Assembly: GCA_036346205.1 (NCBI GenBank)
Contig: JARFJB010001673.1
Location: 651,501 to 715,500, forward strand
Source of the DNA: Vesta saturnalis
Taxonomy: Eukaryota > Arthropoda > Insecta > Coleoptera > Lampyridae
Length of the DNA: 64,000 nt
Reading direction: 5' to 3'
Numbering within the stretch: the stretch's first letter is position 1; each line of letters begins with the position of its first letter. The position numbers and the translations under genes were made by a program. Positions 33,428-44,150 of the stretch are shown piece by piece. The notes beneath the pieces are model-generated. The model was given only the letters and a program-made list of their open reading frames with translations. It did not search any database and was not told the origin of the DNA.

Positions 33428-34688
33428 CATTTAATACCGTTCCGGCAGAGGCACCCGTACGCTCTTCGGAGTCGTTACGATGAGAGCGAGTTTTTCCCGC
33501 TACCTGACGACCTCAAGCTGACCGACGAGCAAGGCCCGTTCGAGCACTTGCCCTTCTACGACGAAGTCACCCATAAGAAGAGCAAGAAGAAAAAGAAGCC
33601 CAAGAAATTGGAAGAAGAAATGACTGCTACACCGCTTCCAGCAGCTTCAAGGACCGTCGTTGCAGAAGAATCGCTACCGTTGGACGGGTTCCAGCTCCAG
33701 AAGAAGAAGCCGAAGAAATCTTCGAGAGACCGCCCGACCACGCCCACAACCGTTACCAACGCGTTCGATGCCCTAGCTGACACTAGGGACCGCCCGGACG
33801 TAGAAGAGCTTCTTGCTGCCAGGGAGAGGGTTCCTCCAGTAATCCATCGCGAGAAGGAGAACTGGGTTGCGTTCTCCCGAGAATTAGATCACCGAGGGAT
33901 CGTCTTCACACGTGTGAAGGCAATCGCTGAGCTTAAAAAGCACGACGTTAATATCAGCTCTTGTTTCAGAATGAAGAAACAAGGCAGACCGATCCCGCTT
34001 CTGCTGGTCCAGGTACCAACCGAAGAGCACCTTAAGAAGATCAGGCTGGTGGAGTACGTGGATCGCCTATGTGTCTCCACTGAAGACTTGAGGCGGAGAC
34101 CAGGCATCGGGCAGTATCACCGGTGCCAGGGATTCCGTCACGCACAGCGTTGCTGTAAAGCGACGGCACGCTGTGTCAAGTGTGCAGGACACCACCACTC
34201 CAGTGAGTGCACCAAACCCCGTACGGACCGGGCAAGGTGCGTAAACTGTGGTGGTGATCATCCGGCCAACTTCAGGGGTTGCCCGAGGTACCCACGTCTC
34301 CCGCAGCGTAAGAAGACAGAAGCTCCACCGTCAGGTCTTCCGCAGCGGAAGAAGTCCGAAGAAACACCTCAACAGAGACAGAAGATGACACCGCCCACAG
34401 CAGCACCTTCTCTAGTCCGAACCGGCAATAGTTACGCCAAAGCGACGACAAGCGGCGGCGAGATGGCTGAAGTAGCGGTTGCGGTGAAAGCCGCAGACGT
34501 AAAAAAGCCCGCTTCACCCGCTTTAGGATTCGACGCTGTTCTTGGTCCCCTCGGAGGTTTGGATATGGCGAAGGTCCTACCTGTCATCTAACAGGTGGCA
34601 GCGGCGTTAGTTTCGGCACAAACTGCGACTGACCTGTTGCGAGTAATTCTCACACACGGTCAGGAGGTGTTTGCACTTTTTGTGTAAA
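33428..34688 (+). CDS. Gag-like ORF1 of a Jockey/R1-type LINE, partial
   Basis: Open from 33428 with no Met upstream, so it is probably 5' truncated; it reads DESEFFPLPDDLKLTDEQ, then a lysine-rich segment (KKSKKKKKPKK), a PRE_C2HC-like region (KHDVNISSCFRMKKQGRPIP to VEYVDRLCV) and three zinc knuckles at 34112-34280. In the first knuckle the leading Cys is Tyr (YHRCQGFRHAQRCC); the second (CVKCAGHHHSSEC) and third (CVNCGGDHPANFRGC) are complete. A TAA at 34589-34591 is followed in frame by 31 more codons (QVAAALVSAQTATDLLRVIL to 34688), which look like the normal Gag tail, so the stop is probably a recent mutation. GC content is far above the flanks. These proteins bind element RNA. No ORF2 follows. 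Confidence 0.75.
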
Positions 34689-35091
34689 TACCTCCGGAAC
34701 GGCGATGAGTAGGGATGTCGGGATAAGTATAGCGAACTGTATCAATATAATAAACTTTACATATTAACACAATCTACCATTTGCTACTAAAACTCACTTC
34801 AAAACATCACTTATATAACTCATAAGATTCAATTAACAACACAATATTAACAATACTAATAATTTTTTTCTATTTCCAACAGGCAACACCCGCAAGAAGC
34901 CATATAGACCGGTATCCCGAACCATTTTGGTGGTTCGAGGGATCAGCCCACCTGCTTCCAAGAAAACACCACTCACCCACCCACGAGTCCTGCCCTCAAC
35001 ATCCACTAGAATAGGAATGAAATACTACTAACTTAAGTAAAGTAATCCAATTAAACATGTTTTTTTTTCTTTTTTTTTGCCTAGATAATAA
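34689..35091 (+). other. 3' region of the Gag-only LINE, upstream half
   Basis: No open frame. A strong hairpin-forming string CGAACCATTTTGGTGGTTCG lies at about 34918-34937. A T-run with CAACAG at 34863-34882 resembles a splice acceptor, but I find no matching gene. It continues after the Sola-like insertion at 38234-38335. Confidence 0.5.
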
Positions 35092-38000
35092 CGTGGGCTT
35101 AATACTACAACTAGGTATCTCGAAAATTTACATTGTTGGGAAATTGCGTTTGAAAATATTCCACATCTTTGCATGATCGTTAGTTATTGTTTGCTTTTGA
35201 ATTATTAGCCAATATTGTGTTTGGTTATTGAAAAATACGTAATTTTTCGATATCTAATGATTTCTTCCTAGATTTTTTATTAGTTTTAAGTTAAAATAAG
35301 TTATCCAGTTGTGGTATTGATAACTAAATTCATATTTTAACCAGTTACCTACAACAACGCATAAATTTACTTATGAAATATTTATTAATAAGAGAACAAA
35401 ATAGTAAAATTCTAGAAAAATTAGTTAATTTATCAATACAAAAAAAAAACAGTTCGAAAAACATACAGATTAATAGTTTTACAGTAGGATGTAATAAAAA
35501 TAAACATTTTTCATTCTTAAAAAATACAAAATAACTAACTAATCACTCTCAGATACAGATTCTTGGGATTCTTGCAAATTTTTAGATTTTTTATTTTCCT
35601 TATGGGGAATATTCTCATAAAATGGTTTGTATTCTGAACTTATTGCAGGAGGAACAGATGTAAACAGAGAGTTTAAATCGATATACTTTTCTTTCGATAT
35701 TGGTAATGCCTCCACATACAAAGGCTTTTTTTCAACCGCTCGAAAATTACTCTTGTTCCTTGTTCTTTTGGTACAATCAAGGCTTCTGAATTCTTCTTTA
35801 AAATTCTCTTTAAATCTTATAACAAATGGACGCTCTTTGGTAAAATTTTGCCAAAACATTTTTGCCAGCTTACCGCTTTACCATTTGTATCTTCTCTTCG
35901 AACAGTCAAGTTGCTATCGACATAGGATTTCCAATCTGTGAAACTCTCAAATGTCATCTCGTGGACAACGTAGGGCTTATCGCCTTTTCTTCTCGCACTT
36001 CGGGCTATTGTTTTCCAGTCTGCCGGCCAATTTATTTTCCCCACTCTATGCTGCTCAGTGGTTATAGCTGAGTGGATGGAGTCCCACTGCATTTCGCTAT
36101 GACCAACCACCAAGAACTTTAAATCTATGGTATGCAAATGTGGCAGCTCCTGTACTGCAGTCAAACACATTGCCGCCACAAATTTATTTAAATTTTGTCC
36201 GCCGCATCGATCGCTGAAACATGAAATGTGGCTAATTTCTGCAGAAAGCGATTGAAAATATTTGCATAAACAGGTTGCTATTTCGCAACTTCCTCTTTTG
36301 CCATTAACCTCCGTCCACATAAAACAATCTCCTTGTTTTGAAGCAGCATTGTAATTGTAAAATTAAAAGACTTAAATCGTTGCTTGTAAAAGAGTGCATT
36401 ATTTGTAGGGTCTGTTGGTGCCAATAGAACTTGCTGAAAGTCAAAATTGCAACTTACTAAATTTTGATTTTCTTGCGCACGTTCCCTATCATTTCTCTTC
36501 TCTTGTCTAGCTTCATCTTTTGCCACAAGAAGAGATTGATAAGTTGTTTCAAATCCTTCGATGTTGGCACCAGAGGTTTTGTAATTCATACAAATTCGAC
36601 ATTGGTCCTTTTTGGGACGATGGAATCCAAGGTTGTATTGTTCACAAAAAATTTTTCGGTATGCACACGGTAGTGCAACATCCAAATTATGTTCTTGTCG
36701 CGATTGTTTGTACATTTCATACATTAGATTGATGTTAAGTGAAGGGTCGAGATATTTACGTTTTGAGTCGGATCGGCAATAATCTGATTCAACAACCGGA
36801 AACCTTTCAATGTGATTTCGCACACTACTGACGATTTCATGAGTTGTTTGTTTTTATATGTCGACCTCTTTTGTCAGGTTCGCTTGTATTTTCTTTGCTT
36901 ATTTTGGTCATGGCAATGTCAACAACACCCTTACGAATGCCAAGCGTGTTTAAAACATAGTCTTGAATATCTTAACGTGATCGTTTGTTTTTTGGCAAAT
37001 AAAAAGATAGTGAAGTTACGTCTAGATGCTTCTTTAGTAGCATATTTCTTTTCATTTTTTTAGTGTTGCTATGAATAAAGTCTCGTTTTTGCTCGTAAGT
37101 TTCTAAATCATAGTACCTTCTAAAAATAGAAAGTCTCTTCATAAGAAACATTTTGATAACACTTCTTTCGACATGTTAATGTACACGGATCGCGTATGCA
37201 TGCTCCAGGAACAAATGTTTTTCTAGAGGAAATATACGCTTCCCCATGTTGTGTCTTGGTTTTTGAGAAATATTTCTCTTCCATTTTTCAGGCTGTCTTA
37301 GTCGCTTTCACAGTTTCTTGGTTCTTGTAGGAGTCTCTTCCATTCCATCTAACACTAGTTGAGGATCCAATACTTCATTAGCTTGTGTTTCTTCTACTAA
37401 GCATTCTGATTCTATGGTTTCATTTTGCACTTGCATTTCTGGCGATTTGCCAGAGGTTTTACTACCTTTATTTGAATCTTCATCGGTGTCATCACTTTCG
37501 GAAGAAGGATAATATTCTGAGATATCAGGAGAATACGGCTCAGCATCTGTTTTATTTTCAACACACAGACCTAGACCCGATGTGCCAGGCATTGCAGTGT
37601 CCTCATCTGAAAAAAAGTTAAAAGTCTTTTGATGTACCACTAGTTAACTAAATATAAATTTTAAAAAGTATTTGTAACATGCGAAATTCATCTGGTTTGC
37701 AACAAACATAATAAAAACACTTCAAAAACCCAGAACAATACTATAACACTAGGTAAAAAGTAAATAAACACAGCAGTAAAATGAACACAACCTAAAAATT
37801 ATAATTAATTTAATGTTGATCTAATTCTCGAAGAAAATCAAAGTATAAAATAAAGACACACTTACCTGTTTGAGCTACATCATTTTTAAGGGCTAATGCT
37901 AGTATTCTTTTACTTCTAGAACCCATATTATTGGGTAAGTATATAAACCGTACATAAGCACATGTAGTCACAGCTGTTTACAATATAATTGAACAACTGG

Positions 38001-38229
38001 ATAACTCGTCCAAATAAGGTTTCCGTACTGCAACAATTATACAATTCAAAATACCTAGTTTTAGCAGCAAAAAATTTCACTTATTTAAGAGATACCTATA
38101 ATGAAACATTGTGACAGCGCCCAATTGGAATGTCGTACGATTTATCCAGTTGTTTTCAAGGGTTTACAAGAAGTATGTAACTCGATTACCATAATAATCA
38201 AGTTACCTAGTTGTAGTATTAAGCCCACG
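35092..38229 (-). mobile_element. Sola-like DNA transposon
   Basis: 3,138 bp with 26-bp perfect TIRs (35092-35117 and 38204-38229; CGTGGGCTTAATACTACAAC...) flanked by the 4-bp duplication ATAA (35088-35091 and 38230-38233). A 4-bp duplication fits the Sola superfamily. A spliced transposase gene lies on the minus strand. It interrupts the 3' region of the Gag-only LINE. Superfamily assignment is inferred from the duplication length and the protein pattern, not from a search. Confidence 0.7.
35539..37926 (-). pseudogene. Sola-like transposase gene with one intron
   Basis: Exon 1 is 37866-37926 (MGSRSKRILALALKNDVAQT) and ends at a GTAAGT donor; the intron is 37607-37865 with a T-rich acceptor; exon 2 continues DEDTAMPGTSGLGL. 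Later segments: LRQPEKWKRNISQKPRHN, SEPDKRGRHIKTNN, IERFPVVESDYCRSDSKRKY, NLGFHRPKKDQCRICMNY (near 36600), SCFSDRCGGQNLNKFVAAM (near 36215) and VVGHSEMQWDSIHSAI (near 36100), which look like the RNase H-type catalytic part. The C-terminus ends at 35539 (ESQESVSESD). Broken by TGA near 37310, frameshifts near 37175, 36340 and 35870, and stops near 36840. The family is common in arthropod genomes; its exact biochemistry I do not know. Confidence 0.7.
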
Positions 38230-38233
38230 ATAA

Positions 38234-38335
38234 GATAATATGTTATAAACTTATTAAAATGAAATTGTAAAATTCCATTTATCAACAATTGTAACTATAA
38301 TTAATAATAAACGTGTTTGAATTTGAATTTGAATT
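38234..38335 (+). other. 3' end of the Gag-only LINE with (TTTGAA) tail
   Basis: Ends TTTGAATTTGAATTTGAATT at about 38311-38331, a short tandem tail typical of many CR1/Jockey-type LINEs. It lies immediately beyond the Sola-like insertion. Confidence 0.5.
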
Positions 38336-39415
38336 CAATAAGATTAGTTTAATCTACATCAACAAACGTTTAGCACTAATGCAAATAAAGAAAGCTACTG
38401 TGAGCACTTTACAAAGCAAATATGTTAATTACGTGTCAGATTAACAAAGATATAAATTTAAACTGTGCTTTTTAACATTCCAGTTTATTTTTAGAAAAGT
38501 GTTAATCATGGTTTCTCTTTTATTGTCCCATAGTGAAACAATGAATATAAAAATAAAATCCAAATTAAAATTACCTAGTTACATTTTTCTTTGTAGTTGG
38601 TTATCTCTTTATCCTGAAATATTCATGCGGAATACCAAAACCTTTAACCCATTCACACATGAATTGTAGAATATAAAGGTATCTTTGATTGTACACCATA
38701 CACCAAATATTACATTTTCTCGTACATATGCATGCTGTGCTAATATGAGTAATAACAAAGAATTAACTAATGAAGCCATTTTTTATCGTATCTATTTTTG
38801 AAGTGTTTATTTTATGGTGCCTGTTGTTTTGTGTAGGTACGGACTTACAAATATTAAATCGATGTATACTACAATAAAAAGTGAGTTTTAGAAATTCACC
38901 TATATATTCGTAAATCACATAATGCATGCAAGCGTTTATTGATTTTTAGCAGTGAGGTATTACAGATACTTTTATAAATGAATCTAGGTTGTTAATTCAT
39001 GGACAGGTTCTGCCTAATACTGCACAATTTATGTCTTAATTGTTTGTACTCAATCCGTTGGAATCTGACTGCTAATTACACATTAAGGGAAAATTGAATG
39101 TTGACGTGGTCTATCAAATGTTCCAAACGACATTTATTTAGAATGTCAGAACATTTATTTACAATTCCAGGTACAAATAAGTAATGGTCACGATTTTATA
39201 CCAGAATTTTCTTTTATTACCTAAATAAATTATTGTTTGACTTTTTTAATGTAAAATTAATTGTTTTATATTTAGTTAGATGTAACCGCCACAACCTATC
39301 GGTTATTACTATTATATGAATAAAATATATTTTTTTAAACTATCGATTTATCCAATGAGTTATGTTATTTCAAAGTTGAACAATCGAAACAGAATCCAAT
39401 AACGTTCTCATTTTT
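38336..39415. other. AT-rich sequence without recognised content
   Basis: No coding frame or repeat recognised. Confidence 0.4.
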
Positions 39416-39419
39416 TTTA

Positions 39420-39801
39420 GGCCAAAAAATAACTAGAGTTAACGACTCTTTTGGTATTGATATTTATAGAAAACCTACTATTGCGGATCATATCATTTCT
39501 TATAGACCGTTCCATACATTCTCTTATAAATTATCTGCTTTTCGTTTTTACTTTGATTAACTTTTTAATTTACGTTTAAAACAGTTGAACTTCAATAAAG
39601 AAATCTAATATTTGAGTTGGCTGACCTCACTGGTTACTCTCGTAATGTTATTTACAATTGTATAATAAGATTCTTCGATGCCATCACACTTCTCAAAAAA
39701 TCTGTTTAACAACACAATATCAATATTTCTTTTGCGTCTAAACACAATTTTAAAACCATTATTAAAAGATAAGATTGGGACACTAGATAAATTAGGGATG
39801 T

Positions 39802-39812
<11 letters not shown>
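39420..39812 (+). pseudogene. Older Penelope-like element, RT tail and start of GIY-YIG
   Basis: Plus-strand frame ITRVNDSFGIDIYRKPTIAD, then YKLSAFRFYFD, ELADLTGYSRNVIYN and KDKIGTLDKLGMYKL: the end of a PLE reverse transcriptase and the linker to its GIY-YIG nuclease. It is cut after MYKL by a younger PLE. The protein resumes at 43911 with MYKLYCGTCNA. Frameshifts and stops are frequent. Confidence 0.65.
39798..39812 (+). repeat. Target-site duplication of PLE-1, left copy
   Basis: ATGTATAAATTATAT, repeated exactly at 43911-43925 on the other side of PLE-1. The left copy runs into a (TA)n tract (39808-39841). Confidence 0.75.

Positions 39813-39841
<29 letters not shown>
39808..39841. repeat. 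(TA)n microsatellite at the PLE-1 left junction
   Basis: About 34 bases of TA repeat between the target duplication and the first terminal repeat of PLE-1. Confidence 0.9.
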
Positions 39842-39842
<1 letters not shown>

Positions 39843-39847
<5 letters not shown>

Positions 39848-39975
39848 ATGAATTCGCCTCAAGTGCGAAAACAGTCCTTCTCAGGACTAAGCCTGATGAC
39901 GGAAGCAGGGTCCGCTTCCGAAACGTCGCGCTCAAAAAGCATAAACTGTGGAAATAGGCCGATCAACTCCACCAA
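39843..39975 (+). repeat. PLE-1 5' terminal repeat (pLTR)
   Basis: Starts AACATATGAATTCG and ends GATCAACTCCACCAA; matches 43779-43910 with a handful of differences. Contains a hairpin AGTCC/GGACT followed by the hammerhead-like core. Confidence 0.85.
39893..39927 (+). ncRNA. Hammerhead-like ribozyme motif, 5' copy
   Basis: CTGATGA, one extra C, helix GGAAGC/GCTTCC with loop AGGGTCC, then GAAACGTC. The palindromic ACGT would be the tiny helix III described for PLE hammerheads. The extra base between core and helix II leaves activity uncertain. Confidence 0.55.
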
Positions 39976-40297
39976 TAGGAGACCACAGTTATAAAACACT
40001 TATAATACAGAATTAGTAACTCAGTACGGCCCCGAAGTCAAACAACTTTTCAGAAAGTTTGAAACATCAATGAACAAGCTAGCACTAGAGAGAACCACCT
40101 AACCTTTCTCTGCAAAGCATTTGATAACAACGTAATACACACCGGGCTCAACATCAATACTCAGATACACAGCCGAAAAATATCACTAATCGCAAAGAGA
40201 GCTATCGCAGCGTTAGTCAAGGAACGAATCAGACCGTTTCAGAAAGTACCAGCTCGAACACCAATCCAACAAGATTAGAGAAACCATTCGAAATCGA

Positions 40298-41346
40298 GTG
40301 AACGAACAAGAATTTGATAGGATAAATACGGCTACCAGAAGTAAATATTCGAAGACCAAGGCAATGTACAAGGAAATTCAGCAGAAGAAACTCGAAAAGC
40401 TAATGAAGGAGAAGAAAGTACCAACCAACATCAATCGAAAAAACACTGTCATAAACATCTTTAAACGACAGTTGAACGAAAACGAAATGCAGGTTCTGGA
40501 CAAAGGCTTGAACTATGCGATAACATTGAGGTATATTCCGAAAGCAGATTTAATAACCGCAGGCAAAGAAACAGCTATGAAATTAGAGCCTGAAGACGCC
40601 GAAGAATACAGAAGTAAGGTTAGATCAGTCCTAGATTCATCTAGACGAACTAAACCTAACCTCTCTAACCCAGAAAGAGAGCGGTCACTTCCCTTAAGAA
40701 TGACCCAACATCAAAATTCTCCCGGCAGACAAAAGAAACGCGACTGTGGTAATGCATATGGACACTTACAACAGTAAGATCCAAGAACTACTAGACGGGG
40801 CGAGTACAAACAAACACCAAAAGACCGCACACCATCAATCGAAAGACGGATATACCTGACGCTGGCAGAACATTACCAGAAAACTAGATTTACCCCACAC
40901 TACAGCAAACCTCCGCATCTGTACGGCCTACCAAAGATTCACAAGGAAGGAATTCCTCTGAGACCAATTGTGAGCTCGAGAAACCCACGTTATCACCCAT
41001 TGTCACACTATCCGCTAGGTATCACACCCTTATGGGGAAAAACCGAGTCTATGGTCAAGAATACGCAGCATTTCGTGGAAAACATCAGAAACTTTCAACC
41101 GAACCACGAAGAAATACTGGTAAGCTTCGACATTGTGAGTCTATTCACAAATGTTCCTACCGATAAGGCACTAACTATCATAAGGGACAAGCTGGAAAAG
41201 GATAAAACGTTAGACGCAACTCTCGGTGAACACAATAATGGAACTTCTGACAATATGCATTAGAATTACATATTTCCAGGTAGAAGACAAATTCTACCAA
41301 CAAGAGTTTGGGATGGCCATGTGTTTCCACTATCACCCATAGTGAG

Positions 41347-41426
<80 letters not shown>

Positions 41427-41700
41427 AAACTTTGAAGACCAAGCGATATCCGAATTCACAGAGAAACCAAGGATGTAGCTTAGATACGTGGACGATACCT
41501 TCGTAGTTTGGCAACACGGCAAGCGTAAGCTAGATAAATTCCTAGATCATCTAAATAGCACACACTCTCCATCAAATTCACAATGGAATTGGAGTCGGAA
41601 CAAAACTGCCATTCCTGAATGTACTTGTACACAGGAATGACAACACTTTCACGACAAGTGTATACAGGAAACCTACCCACACTGGGAGGTACCTACACTA
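40298..41700 (+). pseudogene. PLE-1 reverse transcriptase
   Basis: Frames spread over all phases. N-terminal part from 40298 (VNEQEFDRINTATRSKYSK region; the first residue is a GTG), then ILPADKRNATVVM (40720), RIYLTLAEHYQKTRFTPHYS (40850), PHLYGLPKIHKEGIPLRPIV (40913), LVSFDIVSLFTNVPTDKALT (41121, first catalytic Asp), PLSPIVSNIY (41330), a (TA)n tract, and LRYVDDTFVVWQHGKRKLD (41478, catalytic YVDD). It then reads RYLHYNSNHH near 41690, the end of the RT. Stops and shifts occur throughout, for instance just before the FYQQ/GMAM segment at 41285. The order and motifs are those of PLE RTs. Confidence 0.8.
41349..41424. repeat. (TA)n microsatellite inside the PLE-1 RT
   Basis: Seventy-six bases of TA repeat between SPIVSNIY and the codons preceding the YVDD box. 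Confidence 0.95.
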
Positions 41701-41756
41701 CAACTCCAATCATCACAAAACCTGAAGTTAGGCGTGGTAAAACACGCTTGTGCTAT

Positions 41757-43060
41757 CGCACGTTTCCATTTTCAAAGATTCAAATTCGAAACTAATCAAT
41801 TGTCAAATATATATGTACCCGACAAAAGAAGAATTCGTACTAAAGTGAATGACAGACAACAAATATGTATTATTCGTCAACAACTAAAAAATATTCATGG
41901 CACTCTGCTGTATACAAAATCGCCCTAACTTTTTTGGTTACTTGATATATGGGGTTTTGTATTATATATTACGACAAACACGTAGGCAGGGATGGACGCC
42001 TCTGCACTTAAAGTGTGTGAGTGTTTTCCAGAATTACACTACATTTAAATAAATCTTCATAAGCTATAAGCTTTGAAAAACCAAAGAAAGAAAGGTCAAG
42101 ATAATAGCTTCCTGGAGATACCGCAGAATCCCAGTAGTTACTTTTGTTATGTTATTTATAATACTTGTTTATTTTATTCACATAAGTTTTCTATCACGTT
42201 CGTTGTTTTTTGTTTGTTGTTTCAAATGAAAAATATTTGGAGCTAATAAAAATTTCCAAATAACTAAGAATTTGCCATTTTAAATGATACTGCCATGTTT
42301 TCTTAGACATGTAGACCTAGTTGTCTGTCTGCAAGCAACAGTTATTTGTATCACAAGGCCAGAAAGTGGGTGTTTGCGAGTAAACAGTTGTTATTAAAAT
42401 CAATAAACAAAACTGTTCTACTTTTTAAAATTTTATAACTGACAATTGACAGTAACCTATATAACCTAAAACATACAATTGCGAAATTATTCATTACTCA
42501 AATTTTGTAGGTACCTTACCAGTTTGTTTACTTTATAATAATTTATGGACGTAATTTGTAGTTTATAAGGAACTAATACGGATGAGTACACGTACACAGC
42601 AACACGATTCGGCTTTGTGGTATGTCAAATGTCGATTATGCCGAATATTCTATCAGTTCTGTCACTATAACGAATACCAACTGTAATTTAGTATTATTTT
42701 TGCCGGCCTAGGCCGGAAAACGCATACTTTGCGGACGCATTTGTGGTCTGTATGCCCTATTACAGAACGAAGGCCCAACAAATATTTTAATGTATAAAAT
42801 GCAATATCGCGAATAATACTCAACAGAAACATAACAAGTGATACATCAAAATTCAGGAAACTTTACGCCTAAAACACTCCAAATATATAAGCTGGTCCGT
42901 ATGAAAAATGTAGTTTTGGGTCGTATCAAAAGAACCAAACACCCTGTATAAAACGGCCTATCGCTATGGAATCTACGTAAAAGTGTTCTAAGAAAGATTT
43001 TGCCAAAATCAATTATCTTTAATAATAACAGAGTTATGGGGCATTAAAGAATTGACTAAA
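41757..43060. other. Unresolved insertion between PLE-1 RT and nuclease
   Basis: PLE coding similarity stops near 41757 and restarts near 43070. A mariner-like right terminus, AACACCCTG followed by TA, ends at 42946, and weak inverted similarity to it is seen near 41930, so part may be a decayed mariner derivative. A 14-bp palindrome CCGGCCTAGGCCGG lies at 42703-42716. A 64-codon open frame at 41734-41928 has no recognised domain. Confidence 0.4.
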
Positions 43061-43069
43061 TTTGAAAAC

Positions 43070-43645
43070 GCCTCTAGCAAAAACAATATGCTCAAAACAA
43101 GAGGACCTGAACAGAGAAAAGAAAATATCGCTAGAACACTCAAAGAATATGGCTACCCGATCTAACACCTACCTAAACAGGAAAGGGTAACCGAAAAGAG
43201 GAGCCTAAATATACAGCGATAATACCATATATACAAGGTACCTCAGATAAAATACGAAGGATAGGCAACAAATACAGATACGCACTGCCTTCAAATCGAC
43301 CAGAACGTTCAGGAGAATACTAACCAAAACCAAACCATACAATGAAGATAAAATTCCAAGAATTGTGTATACAACCTACCATGCGAATGTGGCAGAGCAT
43401 ACATAGGAGATAGCAGTAGACCAACAACGTCCGCAAGGGCAAAACAGAAAGATCAAGAATCGCCGAACATGTCTGGAACCAAGACTACCGCATCCAATGG
43501 GATAACATACGACGAGAACACAACTCGTCAGAAACTCAAAGAAGCCACATATATCGCACTAGCAGAAAATCCAATAAGCCAAGCTAGTGTAGAAATGAAA
43601 CCCATATGTATTCCTGTAATGCGCGAAGGGCTTAAGCGCAATACA
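43070..43645 (+). pseudogene. PLE-1 GIY-YIG endonuclease
   Basis: Linker AILPYIQGTSDKIRRIGNKY near 43225, then the nuclease: CECGRAYIGDSSRPTTSARA near 43390 (GIY-YIG family signature in its PLE form), AEHVWNQDYRI-like segment near 43465 in a shifted frame, and QKLKEATYIALAENPISQAS at 43530, ending IPVMREGL. These nucleases nick target DNA to prime reverse transcription. Stops and shifts disrupt the frame. Confidence 0.75.
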
Positions 43646-43680
43646 CCTGCGCAAGAAGTTCTAAAAATATATATTGGATT

Positions 43681-43768
43681 ACTCAGTGGCTCAGTGGTAA
43701 AGGTGTCAGACTAGCAAGTGAAAGGTACCAAGCTCAAAACTGAGAGTAGTCAAGTGCTTGGGAAAAAA
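43681..43768 (+). repeat. tRNA-like (SINE head?) module
   Basis: TGGCTCAGTGG at 43687-43697 is a full match to an RNA polymerase III A box; a degraded B-box-like AGCTCAAAACT lies 33 bp downstream at 43730; a short A run follows at 43763. It sits between the PLE-1 nuclease and its 3' terminal repeat. A tRNA-derived SINE fragment is the likeliest reading; it does not fold into an intact tRNA by eye. Confidence 0.35.
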
Positions 43769-43778
43769 TTACATGTAT

Positions 43779-43910
43779 AACATATGAATTCGACTGAAGT
43801 GTGAAAACAGACCTTCTCAGGACTAAGCCTGATGACGGAAGTAGAGTCCGCTTCCGAAACGTCGCGCTCAAAAAGCATAAACTGTGGAAATAGGCCGATC
43901 AACTCCACTA
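43779..43910 (+). repeat. PLE-1 3' terminal repeat (pLTR)
   Basis: Direct copy of 39843-39975. It carries the second hammerhead-like motif and ends at the target duplication. Confidence 0.85.
43829..43863 (+). ncRNA. Hammerhead-like ribozyme motif, 3' copy
   Basis: Same layout as the 5' copy. Helix II is GGAAGT/GCTTCC, so the one helix difference (C to T) keeps a G-U pair; the other differences are in the loop. Confidence 0.55.
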
Positions 43911-44150
43911 ATGTATAAATTATATTGTGGTACATGCAATGCCTTAACACCGTCCAAACAGGCTGAGAATTTAAAATAAGTTTTGGGAATACTTTTTTTG
44001 CAACGTTAGCTAGTTCAAAATTTTGTTTTCATAACCACATTTTTCATACTAGTTATCCCTTTGGCTCTAAGCACAGTTATGAAGTAATTAAAGTTTGTGA
44101 TAAAGGTATTAAATTAGGTTTGTTAGAAACGAAAGAACACCTTTGATTTC
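43911..44150 (+). pseudogene. Older PLE, GIY-YIG part resumed
   Basis: Continues the frame interrupted at 39812: MYKLYCGTCNALTPSK, later YEVIKVCDKGIKLGLLETKE at 44070, the usual end of a PLE GIY-YIG domain. The first 15 bases are the right target duplication (43911-43925). Confidence 0.65.

Larger units (their letters stand above)
39813..43910 (+). mobile_element. Penelope-like element PLE-1 with two terminal repeats
   Basis: Direct terminal repeats at 39843-39975 and 43779-43910, each with a hammerhead-like motif, enclose RT and GIY-YIG coding remains. Flanks show a 15-bp duplication. Two secondary insertions seem present: an unresolved block at about 41757-43060 and a tRNA-like module at 43681-43768. 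Element type is secure from RT motif order, GIY-YIG and terminal repeats. Confidence 0.85.

Noticed and set aside
34863..34882. Splice-acceptor-like T-run with CAACAG
   Set aside because: No donor or downstream coding exon found; it falls in the LINE 3' region.
41178..41522. Open frames made of Ile-Tyr repeats on both strands
   Set aside because: They are translations of the (TA)n tract with flanking PLE sequence, not genes.
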